Positions 35,883-48,400 of a DNA stretch of 64,000 nucleotides are shown piece by piece. The DNA is from Tetradesmus obliquus (lineage: Eukaryota > Chlorophyta > Chlorophyceae > Sphaeropleales > Scenedesmaceae): NCBI GenBank assembly GCA_030272155.1, contig CP126202.1, positions 1 through 64,000 of the forward strand. The letters are read 5' to 3'. Position numbers and translations under genes: made by a program. Position 1 is the stretch's first letter. Each line of letters opens with the position of its first letter. Below the pieces are notes generated by a model that was not told the origin of the DNA, made no database searches, and saw only the letters and a list, made by a program, of their open reading frames with translations.

Positions 35883-36883
35883 GCATGTAAGTTCATTGTG
35901 TGCAGGTGCACCATTGTTGCAGACATGTGTCAACAGCCGCACAGGCCGCGTTTGTTGGAAGCACACACAGGCAGCACGGCTAGCGGCAGGGCAGGCAGGA
36001 GGGCAGGTTGGCAGTTGCAGCTGCATGTCTGCAGCTACGTCTTGTGTTGGCTCTGTGGAGTTGCGCCAGGTGAGGCGCCAGCAGAGGCTGCAGCAGGCAG
36101 CCACAGCAGCTGCCCGGCCGGCATGCAGTCAAGCATTGTTCATGCTGTCATCACGCAGCAAGGCTGCAGCCTCACAAAGCATGGCGACTGGCGTAGCGCA
36201 ACACCAAAGCTGGCATTTTCCGCACAACGCGGATCTGGTACGCCCTCCCTCGCCCCCGCTCACCACTTCTGCACCGTGACCAGCACGCTGATGAGGTTGC
36301 GCGGCTCCATCAGGCTGGGCAGCGCAGTGACCAGCGCGTCAGCGTCACGCGCGCTGACCAGCAGCTGCTTCACCTGCAGTGAAGCAGCGGGGGCGCGGCG
36401 GTACACAACAGTGACACAGTGGTGATGCAGCGGTGACTCGGCAGTGACACGGCCTCTGCACAGGCAGCTAGCAGCCACCGGATGGTGACATGCCGCACAC
36501 TCTACAGCAGTGCTCTTGGCGTACAGGTGTCAGATTATCTGCCTGGGCACACATGCGCACGGGGAAAAGGAGGCGTCAAGAAAGCATGGTGGCTGCTGCA
36601 GCAATCCTTTTAAGGGGCCGCTTGGCGTCGCCCTGTGGCATCAGACACTGTTATCATACAAATAGAGTTGTGACAACACATGCTGGCTGCTGCATGCATC
36701 CCACCCCCCACCTGCTTGGCGTTGTCCTCCAGCAGCGCCACGTCCTGCAGCAGCAGCTGCGGCGTGCGCTGCATGATGCGCGTGAGGTCGGCGCGCGGGT
36801 AGTGCAGCTTGAGCACCACCAGCCGCGTGGCGGCAGCCTCAGTGTCCAGCGCCAGGCGAGCCTGCAGCAGGTGCAGTGGCACG

Positions 36884-36918
<35 letters not shown>

Positions 36919-38284
36919 GTGGTTCGACTGCTGGCACCTGGCAAAGCCTCTGCAGTAAAAGGACCAGCAGAAAGGGCGCCGGCAGCAGTTGCTGCAGACG
37001 TGCCAGCAGCAGCTACGCACACAGCTGTGCAACGCAACACAGCCGCAGCATGCCCTGCTGGTGCTTTGGCTAGCCCCAGCTGCTGGTGTGGCGCTGCCAA
37101 ACCCACACCGACCCCCTGCAATGCCCCAAAATTAGTCTGCCCGACAAACTGGTTCTGCTTTTACTATGAGTTTGATTGATAGCCGCCTGCTCACCCACTC
37201 TGAGGCCTTCATGGCCTCCACGTCGATCTGCAGCCACCCGGTTCCCTTGTTTCTAGGTTGGGCCTGCTGCCCACCCACTATGCCACTACACATACCCAAT
37301 CTTAAGGTTGCTCACCCACTCTGAGGCCTTCATGGCCTCCACGTCGATCTGCAGCCCCGGCAGCAGCGCCTCCAGCTGCGCCACACCAGCAGCGATGGCC
37401 TCGCGGCTGAACTGAGGGCCCAGCCGCTTGGAGGCCTGGCGGCGGCAGCAGCAGCGGCAGCAGCAGCAGCAGCAGCACGGCAGCAGCAGCACGGTAGCAG
37501 CAGCAGCAAGGCCAAGTGCATGCAGCAAGACAACACAGGTTACATGTTTGTCACGAGCTCTCAGCAGAAACAACAACCCACTGGCTGTGCAATGCGGCTT
37601 ATAACTAAAGCCACATAAAAGCTGGACGTGTGTTGCACGCCTCAGCATTCGAGCGCATTCCACCCTCAGACGAGGAAGTGCAGGATTGACAGCCGAGGCA
37701 ACGTCTGCATGCTGCATATGCTGCTGGTTTTATCTGTTACCTGTTGCGGTGTAGTGCACATGTGACGTGGGCAAAATCGATATGCTTGCACGCTGTAGGC
37801 TTGGTGGGAATGCTGCAAGCCACAAGAAAGACCTGCAGCAGCATCACTGGAAACAGCTCTGCAGAAAGGCTGCCTCGCTCACCTCTACTAGGTCATTCAC
37901 CACCCGCTGCTTTCGCCTGGCCTCCCAGTCTGTGGTGAGCTTGGTGCTACTGCTGCTGCTGCTACTGCTGCTGCTGGTGCTGCTGCTAGGGCTGCTTGTA
38001 GCTTTGGTACTGCTAGCGGCAGAAGGAGTGCTGCCAGCGCTGACAGCTTTGCCATTGCCTGTGTTGTTGCTGTTTCCGGCAGTGCTGCTGATAGGTCCAC
38101 TCGCTTGAACTGCAGTGGTGGGGTTGATGCTGCTGCCAGCACTGCTGCTATCTGCTGCTGGCACAGTTCGACAGCGTCCGTCAGCCTTCCTGCTGCCTCT
38201 CAAGACTAACCGAGGTGAACGGTGGGTGTGACTGCATTCCAGGCAGTTGTGCCGTGCTCTCTGAAATGAACCGCGCATCAGCAT
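34549..38284 (-). CDS. Helical-repeat (mTERF-like) protein, probable organelle import, alternative last exons
   Basis: Exons, minus strand: 38284-37883, 37435-37316, 36861-36712, 36373-36264, 35672-35606, then either 35334-35200 (327 aa) or 34818-34549 (372 aa). All junctions are phase-consistent. The N-terminus (MLMRGSFQRARHNCLE..., Arg/Ser-rich, almost no acids) looks like a plastid or mitochondrial transit peptide, followed by a long Ser/Thr/Ala linker. Residues about 135-283 are helical, with repeating P-x-LL patterns: YPRADLTRIMQRTPQLLLQD, ALPSLMEPRNLI, VEVIESDPELIL. These resemble mTERF repeats, nucleic-acid-binding factors of organelles, but the match is loose. The two possible last exons are homologous: each encodes C-[DG]-[IV]-PFEPVY, GAW-[ST]-AP and a W-Q...D-x-K end. 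The 34549 version adds a Gln/Ala-rich tail. An unnamed conserved algal family is the alternative reading. Confidence 0.7.
35200..35334 (-). other. Alternative last exon A of the mTERF-like gene
   Basis: Begins DCDIPFEPVYVEEGSGAW and ends at its own stop after LYGQE. It is paralogous to exon B (34549-34818), which begins ACGVPFEPVYIDAATGAW. Both have phase-0 acceptors compatible with the same upstream exon (35606-35672). They are therefore mutually exclusive 3' ends, or one is a silent duplicate. Confidence 0.75.
35694..35885. repeat. (CAGG)n microsatellite
   Basis: About 190 bp of nearly pure GGCA units, with two AACAG interruptions, in the intron between exons 4 and 5 of the mTERF-like gene. 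The long GRQA/LPAC ORFs here are reads of the repeat. Confidence 0.97.
37190..37245 (-). repeat. Copy of mTERF-like exon 2 donor edge
   Basis: About 45 bp identical to the 3' end of exon 2 and its donor (37313-37360): CTCACCCACTCTGAGGCCTT and onward through CTCCACGTCGATCTGCAGCC. It lies in the downstream intron. The copy is recent, because no substitutions are seen. Confidence 0.92.
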
Positions 38285-38539
38285 GTTTCCAGCGAGCCTG
38301 CGCCAACTGCACTACGCATACTCGGCAAGAACAGCATGCATTGGCTTTGACTGAGGTTCCGACGTTGTCAACTACGCGAAACACCCCGTGCCCTTTGTGA
38401 CAGTTTGAAAAGACCTAGCTCCTGCCAAGTCCACCACAATGTGACTGTGCCGCGTGTGAGAGCCTAAAACCTCTAGATCCTAAACCTAAAAGCCATAGCA
38501 GCAACGCTTGCGCATTCCGAGCTGCAGGTGACCGTTGGC

Positions 38540-38588
<49 letters not shown>

Positions 38589-39447
38589 CCAGCAGCAGCA
38601 GGCACAGAATAGGGACAGCCAGCATCAGAATATAGCAGAAGATTACACAGCAACCACATCAGCAGAGCTGTGGTTGGTGTTTATCAAACACAATGCATCA
38701 CCCACTTTCCACGACTGTTTGAGCAGCACACTACCCTGGGACCCGTTGTGTGGCATGCAGGGAGCACGACAAGCCAAGGGTTCTTGTCAGTGTCGCACAG
38801 CATCATGCATTGCACGGACGACGCTGCTGGTGATAATGGAGAGTGCAAGGTTGTACCAGCATATCACCGTGGCTGAAGTGCAGCCTGTCACCTGCCAGGT
38901 CACGGTGACCTGGCAGGGTGCAGAGGCGTGCCCCCACGCAAGTGGCTATCAGGTGAGACGCGAGTCCAATTCATTTCAGTTGATTTATGGTAATGGGTAT
39001 GGCTGCTGGTTCCGGCAGCAGCCCTCAGCCTGACTCACGCCAAGAGAGTAATCCCAACCAGTCAAATCTGGCAGAACGCCTTGTAGACAATGTGGACCCC
39101 AAGCTGTGGACCACGCGCACTCCAACTGCTCCTCACACATGTATTTATATTTTTTCCCGTTAATGAATCATTGGTATTGGGATTCGGTAAAGGTGTCAGG
39201 CAGATAATTTGGCGTTGATTACTGTGTCACTTGACTGGAACGGTATGCACGGGACACGCCCATACAAAGGCTGTTCACCTGCGTGAGGCGTATATAGTTT
39301 TTTGTTCTGTTCGTTATAGCAGACGTCACAGCACTTAAACCTGCCATTCATTGGCGGGCACTTGTTTCGGGAGTGAAAGGATGCAGAAGAAGAGGCAACG
39401 GTATTGATTGTCACTTGACTATGAAATAAAACTAAACACAATCTAAG
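38285..39447. promoter_or_regulatory. Shared upstream region, mTERF-like and PAS genes
   Basis: 1.16 kb between divergent start codons. It contains a short telomere-like scrap near 38465-38490, a CAG/CAA tract at 38538-38600 and a 27-bp perfect palindrome at 38891-38917. The ORF at 38674-39033 has no recognisable domain. Confidence 0.5.
38891..38917. promoter_or_regulatory. 27-bp perfect palindrome
   Basis: Arms CCTGCCAGGTCAC and GTGACCTGGCAGG flank one G. A 13-bp-arm perfect inverted repeat in a divergent promoter could be a dimeric factor site or a hairpin. Confidence 0.5.
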
Positions 39448-42400
39448 ATGTCGCAAAGTGGAGATGGCAGCATGTCCCAGAGCAGCTATAGTACGGGGGC
39501 CGATTCTGCCTCCACATTTGCGGATACGGCAGATCGCAGAGCAATAAACGACCTGCAAGAAAGGTCAGCTGGGGCGATTGCGCGGCCAAAGATGGCCGAA
39601 GGGCTGATACGTAGTGGTCAGCAGAAAGGCCGCGTGGGGGCAAGAAAGGCAGAGGCTGCATGTCCGGCTATATGAAGTTCAAGCCATTTCGAAAACCATC
39701 ATATTCATTTGATCAACGGCGTAGTGCTGGCAAGAGATCCCTGCCCGTTGTTAGGAACAGTACTGCTGCATCAGCCTGACAGTGCCTGGCATGCTGCCTG
39801 GTGCTGCTTGCGCCCTGCAGGGAGGATGGGCTGGCCTCCGACCTTGTGGAGCAGAACAGGACCGTAGAGGATGCGGTGAGGAGGCTGGCACAGCTCTTCA
39901 AGAAAGCCAGCAACAGCAACATGTTGCGTACACAGGAAGCAATTCTGTCGCGTCAGCAGGAGCAGCACACCAGTGCACGTCCAGCAGACCTCACATGCAC
40001 TGCAGGTGGACTGCTGACTTTTGCAGCTGGACACAGCAGTAGATGTTGGGGAACCTGTACTGTACATTGTGATGCCGTGGGATGGTGCACACTGAGCATT
40101 GCCTGCTGCTGGCTGCTGTGCGCAGGTGTTTGCGTCGCTGTACACACTCAGCAAGAACCGCAAAGCAACCGACCTCAGATGGACGGCAGGGCGCGTCGTG
40201 CTGGAGTTCCTGCAGGTGCGTCATAGAGCGGGGCCCTGCACGTTTTTTGCTACAACTGTATTGTCGCACAGGATATCACTGATGCTGAGCGCAGCCCCTG
40301 CACAATGGTCACAGCCAGGCAAACACTAGGGCTTCACCGCACCAGCACAGCATCAAAGCGCCTCAAGCTAGATCACAGCAGGCCAATGTGCACGCCAGCG
40401 CTTCAGTGCAGGGCTGGACAGTAACCCCTTATGCTGCTGCCGCAGATGTTCCGCGTGGTGTTCAACACGGTGTTCCGCTGGAAGATCAACACAGACCTGT
40501 GGTGAGCCGCGCTGCAGAGGGCTGCCACCCGGCCATGCCATAGATAGCACTGGCTTATGGCGCACCACTGGCAATGAACTGGTCGCACTCTGCCAGTTCA
40601 TGTGTACCGTAATCATGCAGCTGCATCACTGCACCTACAACACGCTGCTAACGCTGCGTCACCCTGCTGTGCTGTGTGATGCTGCAGGATATGGAAGGCG
40701 AGTGCGGCTGGTACTACAGCGCAGCGCAGGGCAGCCACATGTGTGCCGCAAGCAGCCGGCTGGCTCAGTCACCTGACCGCAGGACTGGCCTGAAGCCCTG
40801 TGCAGCTGTCGGCTGGTTGCAGCTATCGTGATGGAACAATGCCAGCTGTGTTAGCTGCATCTTCCAGTTGGCAGCGCGTACTGTTGGTGCTGCTGAGGCT
40901 GCCACGCACGGCTCTTCTGATGCTGCATGGCTGTACGTTGCCTGCTGCTGCTTGTGATGCTGCTGCTGCCGCAGGTGTTCTACTGGGTGCTGTTCCGGCT
41001 GGTGGTGACACCCAAGGTGCGCAGCTGCTGGCTGCAGCATGCATGCATGTTGAGCTGGCGGTCCTTGCAAGCTGCACAGCATCAAGTACTTGTGCAAATG
41101 CATTTAGCGCAGCCTATGAGCAAGAAGCACTGGGCAGCAACTGCGCTGCGTGCCACCTGGCACACTCCTCAGTCCATGACATCACTCACAACCACAATGC
41201 ATGCGGCCACGCCTCTGCCTTCTCCTGTCGACACAGCTGCTCACTGCTGCAACTGCCACTGCCCTGCCTGCCGCTGCATGCACGTGGTCAGGGCTATGAT
41301 GCCTACATTGCTGTGTTCTACGCGGTGTCGGCGGTGATCCTGGTGTCACTGGCGCTCACGGTGTGGGTGGCGGTCATACTCAAGAAGGATGACAGCGGCA
41401 ATGCATGGCTGCGGCGGTGAGTGGCAGCGCCTGCTGCTGCACCAAGTGCGCCACACTGAGGCAGCATCTACTAACGGCTAGGATCGCGCTGCCAGCAGCG
41501 CAGAGCAGGCCACGCTCACTGAGCATGGCACCCTAGCGTGCCGCTGATTCCCTCAGTGGCTGCTATGGGCACTTCGCTGCAACTGTGTCTCATGCATGGG
41601 TTTTATGGCAGCTCACACTGTCTTCGAATATTGCGCCCAATCCTCCCAAAAACTACCATGTTTCGGTATGCGCCGTATCATCACACCACTGCGTGGCTCA
41701 CTCATGCACTGCATTACACTGCGCTACGGCTGCGACTGCAGGCTGGTGGCAGTGCTGCAGCTGGTGGCGTTCCTGCTGTACTCACTCTTCTGGGTGGCCA
41801 TCATGGTGAGACGCACACGGCTGGGTGGTGTGGGGCTGCTGGATTGCTTCAATGTGCGTTTTTGAACCTCGGCAGCATCCGCGCTGTCGTAGCTGCGGTG
41901 TTGCTGCTGGAAGCCCGTCAGCCCTGCTGAAGTATCCCTCTGATGCTGCCACAGCTGCTGCTGCTGCCGCTGCTGCTGCTGCTGTTGCTGCTGCTGCCGC
42001 TGCTGCTGCTGCTGCTGCTGTTGCTGCCGCCGCCGCTGCTGCTGCTGCCACTGCTGCTGCTGCTGCCCCACACAGGACTACATATCCTTCCTGTTCAACT
42101 GCCAGTGGGGCAGCGCGCTACAGCCCGAGGGAGCAGCACACACCGTGTTCACAAATCACAGTGAGCGGCACTGACACGGCATCATCTGCTGCTGTTTTGT
42201 TCTGCTGAAAACGGAATGCATAAGAGTCCAGTTGTAGCCTGCACTGCGCGCTCTGCCGTGGCAGGCAGGGCATGCAGCGCAAGCAGCACAGACCCCGCAC
42301 AGGCAGTGAAGACCTCGCAGCGAGCGCGCGTGCACAGCACTCACTAGCAATCTGAGGTGCACGTGACTAATCTGCCACCTCATGCAGCATATGCAATCAT

Positions 42401-45400
42401 GCACTGCCGCAACCACACTACTGTAACAGGGCTTTGCATTACATGTGTTACACATGTAATCACTGATGGTGGTGTGTTGCTGTGTGTTGCGCATGCTGCA
42501 GGTTGCCTGGCCATGCCTCACCTGGCACACATGGCGTTTGGCTTCGTGATGCTGCTGCTGTTCTGCTTTGCCACCCTCTGCATGGTGAGCCGGCTGGGTG
42601 CGCTGAGCTGGGCATGTGACGAGCTGGCTGGTAGTTGTAGCAGCGTGATGTGGCTGAACCCCACCTGCTTACGTGCGCACATGCTACAGCAGTGTGTGCT
42701 TGCTGAGGGGATGCTTGCTTGGACAACACACTCAAACATCTCCGCTGATGCTCTGCTGCTGCCGCTGCCGCTGCTGCTGCTGCTGCTGCAGTCACTCAGC
42801 GATTGCGACCTGTGAGTACCAATCAAGCAGAGCCTGTGTTGCAATGTCTCGCAGCTGCTCACATGCAGCTGATGTGTCAAGCTTGTTGCTGCAGCTGGTT
42901 GAGATGGGTTGCCGCATGGTCACAGTTTGGCAGCGCAACAGGCAGCCGTGTCAGCACCAACTTTCAGGCACACAAACATCAACAACAACACCATCATTCC
43001 TAGCAACAGCAACAGCAAGCAGCCGCAGCAGCAGCAGCAGCTGTAGCAGCAGCAGCAGCAGCAGCCCTCTTGGCATGAGCATGTACTTTGCAATCCTCGG
43101 CCAGTGAACCCGCGCACTCACGCTGCATCCTGCTGCCTGCTGCCCCCACCAGCAACCCGCTGAACCGCAACCACCTGGCGTCCCCTGTGGCTGTGACCGG
43201 CATGAAGACCATGGCGCTCAAGATGGCCATGGTGCTGATCAGCACGGTGTGCAGCGAGATGGGCAACGCGCAGAGCATGCTCATGCTCATCTGCACCTCC
43301 TTCATCGTGTACTACCTCATCACCACGGTGAGCGCATGCGGTGCAAAGAGAGGGATATGTGTGTACTAAAGTTGCTGCTGCACAGGTGTTCCTGACAAGC
43401 AGTGATTAGGCAGCAATGTTGGAGAATTGCATTCATCGTGTACTACCTCATCACACGGTGAGGGCATGGGGCGCAATCAGCGGTGTCCCCTGCGCGAGTC
43501 AGCTGTGTTGAAGAACTGCATTCGTTGTGTACTACCTCATCACCACGGTGAGGGTATGGGGTGCAATGCCAGTGCGCTGACAGGGCGCTGCTGTGCAGCT
43601 GTTGCGAACTAGCAACTAATTGGTGTTCGCCGACTGGGTCAGAGGTATCTGAGAACTGCATTCATTGTGTATGGCCTCGTCGCAACGGTGAGGCAGTCGA
43701 ACCCTCGACTCAGCAGCATTGGATCAGCTGCAGCCACCTTCCGGGTACTGGCTGCAGTGTACACAAGGCCAAAAACGTAACTGTGTCCCATGTATCATGC
43801 CCCACTATGTGTGCCGCTCCTGCTGCCCCATGCGGCCAGTTGCCGTACTACTATGACCTGGTCAACGCGGTGTGATTGATGGCTGAACATAACTGTTACC
43901 CCATGTATCATGTCCTCATATGTGTGCCGCTCATGCTGCCCCGCCAGGTGCCGTACTACTACGACCTGGTCAACGCGGTGTGGGGCGGGCTGTGGCTGGG
44001 CATCATGTACACCTGCGTGCTGCTGGTGGTGATCGACTACACGGCTGACCGCTACGCACTGGGCGCAGCGCAGGAGGCCTACCGCAGCCAGCTGACATGG
44101 GTGAGGCGGCAGCGCAGCAGCTTTGCCCTAAACAGTGTTACGTTGTTGCCTGCTTGATGTGGTTGACTTGAGTAAATTTGCAGCCAGCTGACATGGGTCA
44201 GGCGGCAGCGCAGCAGCTTGCCCCTATGAGTTATGCTGGTGCCTTCTTGGTTTTTCGTACCTCATTTGAGTAATGTTGCAGCCTGTGTTGTTGTGCAATG
44301 CAAATTGTCCCATTGATGTCCTGGCAGTGTGTGCTGGCATGCGTGCTGTAGCCTGATGCGCCTGCAATAGGGTTGCAGTCCTGCTGCTGTTGCAAGGCTT
44401 GTGGCATTCAGCTCCCTGCCCTATTTACAGCTCCTGGTGCTTCATCCGCTGATTACCTTGTCATCTTGTCGCTGCAACCCAACCTGCCACCAGACCGTGC
44501 TTTACGGCATCTTCCCTGCCGTGCTGCTGGGTGCGGCGCTGTCCTGGGCCTACATGCGCCGCCGCCGCGCCCCCCTGGCCAAGCTGGTGGCTGGGCAGGC
44601 CGCGGGCGAGTCCAACGTGGTGCTCAAGGATGTGTACCGCTTCAAGGACGTGTACGAGGTGCGCCCGGCTGCAGCTGTTGAAATGATAGATATGCTTTTT
44701 GTTTAATGCTGAGGGGTGTGTACCGCTTCAAGGACGTGTACGAAGTGCGGGCGGCTGCAGCCGTTACAAAGCGGGGATGGATTTGCTCTCTGCTTGATGC
44801 GGAGAGGTGTGTACAGCTTCAAGGACGTGTACGAAGTGCGGGCGGCTGCAGCTGTTATAATGCAGGGATGGGTTTGGTCTGTAATTGATGCGGAGACGTG
44901 ACCCGCTTCATGGACGTGTACGAGGTGCACCTGGCTGCAGCTGTGATATATGATGAGACAGCACGTGGATGTATGCAGCCTTGGTGGGAAGGCGGTAGCC
45001 TGTGCAGCAGCTGCACAGCTAATCAGCTGCACATGCCATATGTCTAGTTGACAGCAGCAAACCTCTGTCTGCACATGGATGCTACCTGCACATGCTTTGA
45101 TTTCTCATGCAGGAACGGGTGTGCTTTGACCAATACTCCTGCTTGCTGCTCCTGCTGCTGCTGCTGCTGCGCTGTGCAGGCTGAGTTCCTGCTGCGCGCC
45201 ATGCGCAAGTGGGACGAGGACGGCGTGCCTGACCCAGCCACCACCGCACTGGGAGAGGTGCGCGCCTGCCATGACTCATGGTGCCTGCCATGATGCAGCT
45301 GGCCAGCTGATGCTTGTGATCAGCGTGACACAGCCGCCATTTGGTTCTGCCAACCAGCATTACCTGCCATTGTGGCTGGAGATGTAGCTGGGAGCCTGTA

Positions 45401-48400
45401 TGGTGTAGCACCCTGCTGCATGCAGCGTACGCCTGAGGCATGCCAGCTGACCTTCGACTAGCTATGGCCATGCTGACCACGCAGTGCTGCCTATGTGTTA
45501 CAGCATGTTGGTGCTTTCAGCCAGCACCCACGTGCTTATGTTCCTCTAGTGACATGCTGCTCAGCGCTGGCTGGTGCATTGGTTGTAACTGACGCATGCA
45601 TACCTGCCGCTGCTGCCTACTTGCTACCTTGCAGTTCATCATGAAGTGTGCCATGGCGCGGCTGCCCAACCAGCCCTACCTGCTCACCATCTACTCCAAC
45701 TTCATCATTGAGGTGCGAGCCAGCCGTCATCACACCCACGATGACGACCCCTCTCCCTCTACTCTGGATTAGGGATAATCATGCCCTCGGCGTGGCGGTC
45801 ATCATGTTGCCCATCAAGCCATAGCATCAACGCCATCGGCCCCGCGCGCCAGTCGTGTGCTGTGCAAACGCGCTGACCAGGCATCGGCGTGCCAGGGCTT
45901 TGTGTGTGTGAATGACATGTTCTGCTGCATGTTCAAGACTGCCTCAGCGCAATTGTAAGCGTTTGTACTTCAGACTAGTTTGTGTGCTGACAGTGCTTTG
46001 CGCACGCGCACCAGCACTTGTTTGTTGTCGCTGCTGGCTGCCGGCTATGCCGACAGGTGCGCAAAGCGCAGGACGGCCTGGCTGCGCACACACATACTCA
46101 GCTGGCACTCCATCAAATGTATCCTGTACTTTTTTACTGAATGTCTGCTGTTGCCGTCTATCTGTCTCTGCACGTGCGCAAGGACGGGCAGGCTGCGCGC
46201 ACGCAGATCCATCTGGCACACCATCACGTGTACTCTGCATGTTTTGACTGAATATCTGCTGTTGCCATCTAACTGTCTGTGCAGGTGCGCAAGGACGGTC
46301 AGGCTGCGCGCACGCAGATCCAGCTGGCCAGCAAGAACAGCCCCAGCCTGGTGGAGCGCTACTTCATCTACGTGAGCCAGGACGTGGCCAAGAAGCTCAA
46401 GTCCGAGTGTGAGCGGCTGCAACGGGTTGTGCGGAGTTAGTTGCTGCTGATTATGTGCAAGAGCCTCCATGCATTTGTGTGGTGCTCATCTGATTAGTCA
46501 AGTCCTGAGCTAGTCTGCTACTGCTTGGCGTATACTAGCAACCCTACGTCATTTACCTGAGCCGGGACGTGGCCAAAATGCTCGAGTAGGAGTGTGTGGG
46601 GGGAGGGGGGGGGGGGCTGGAGCTGCTATGCGTGTTGTAGTGCTGCCGGTATGTCACCACACACAAACTGTGAATTTGAGCTGGCTGCTCTAAGCGTAGT
46701 AGGATGGGAATGAGTTCTTACGATAGAGCTCTCAGGCCCAGGCCTGTCCTTGTCCTTCTCTAATCTACGCACGGAAGAGCATAGGCTCAAGCAGGCTTGC
46801 CTGCCTCCGACGCGTAGGACTTGTAACTTGAAACTGGCTGCTCTAAGCGGTTCAGACATTTGTGGCACGTGCTGACAGTCGTTGGTTGCACTGCACAGCT
46901 GTCTGCTCATGTGTTGTTGATGGCGCTGGCCCCTTTACTGACAGTGCTGCATGGCCTGCTGCTGGTGTGTGTGTTTGCCTGCAGCTGAGGGGCTGGACCT
47001 GATTGGATACGTGGAGGTGAGGTGCAGCAGCAGCAGCAGCAGCAGCAACAATTGCATCGAATGCTTGACAGCTTGGTTGTTCCCTGTCGTCTTTGCAAAG
47101 CTGCTGCACTGCCTTGGCTTCTGGCAAAAAGGCATGCCTGCCTGTGGTGCTGATGTACTAGGTGCTAGTAGAAGAGAGGAGTAAGCCAGGACTTGCTTAG
47201 AAAATCGGCAGGGCAGCCTGAACAATCAAACACCTGCGTGTGCACCACTGCAGCTCATCACATGCGGACCTGGTGACCCCTCTATCTATCATGCTGACCT
47301 GGTGCTGCTGCCTGTGCCTGCTGCTGCCCTGCAGTTCCAGCGATCCTACCGTGCATGCGTGAGGGCGCACAAGTTGGCCCTGCAGATGCAGCGCCAGTTC
47401 TGGTGAGGAGGCCGCTGCTGACTGATACTCCCTTCGGTTCGCCCAAACGACAACATATCCCCAAGCTCAGCAGAGATTTTTTGACAGAAAGTCACAGCTG
47501 CAGCTGGTTAGAGCGAAAGCGTGCGCTGTTGCTGGCATGCTGTCATCTTAATGCGCTCACTCCTCTGTGTGCAGCAGCTGCTGCCACTACCTCTCAACCT
47601 TCCAATCAACGCCTTGCGCCTCCCCCTCCGCTGCATCTGGCATTCAACCTGTTGCCTTCATGCACTCACTGCTCTTTGTGCAGCATCTGTTTTCACAACA
47701 TCTTCTATTCACATCAAAACTGCTCCCCTCCCATCCTGTTCTCTCCCCGCTCGCCCCCGCAGGCACAGCATGCTGCGCGACAGCGTGTCCTTCAGGGACC
47801 TGCAGGCCTGCCTGGAGGCGCTGGACAGGGCGGAGAAGACCGCCACCGCGGTGTACCGCCGCGTGCTGGAGCGCTACCCCGCCAACGGCAAGCTGCTCAA
47901 GGTGTACGGCCGCTTCCTGGAGTACGTGCGCAACGACCCCTGGGGTGAGGCGCGGCGGCCCTGTTTCATATAATATACAAGTATGAATGCGACCTGTGCT
48001 TGGGATGGAGCAGCAGATGTTATGAATGTGCACTGAATGTGCATGATGCACAACATGTGTGAAATGTGCTGCAACCCTTGGGTGAATAGCCAGAGGGTCA
48101 TGATGTTGCGGCATAGCAGCTCTGTGCTGTGCTTCTATGGCCGCGGTGTACTGCCGCTTCCTGGAGTACGTGCGCAACGACCCCTGGGATGGGTGGCCGT
48201 GATCAGCAAACCCTCCCCTGAGGGTTTAGGGCTGGGAGTTATGGCAGCCCTGTGGTGTCCTTGTATGCATCGTTGCGCGATGTCTTGTATGATGTGCTTG
48301 AATGGAGTACGTGCGCAACGGCCCCTGGGGTGAGGCACGGCGGCTGTTCTTTGAATGCAACCTGTGCTTGGGATGAAGCAGCAGATGTTGTGAACGTGCA

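Noticed and set aside
35689..36279. GRQA and LPAC repeat ORFs on both strands
   Set aside because: Six-frame reads of the (CAGG)n microsatellite in an intron.
38674..39033. 119-codon plus-strand ORF upstream of the PAS gene
   Set aside because: Spans the palindrome and has no recognisable features. It does not splice in phase to the clear PAS start at 39448.
44431..44493. Longer version of PAS gene exon 14 starting at 44431
   Set aside because: Also phase 0, so not excluded, but it adds a Cys-rich, unconserved-looking segment. The start at 44494 gives QLTW-TVLYGIFPAVLLG, which fits the family better.
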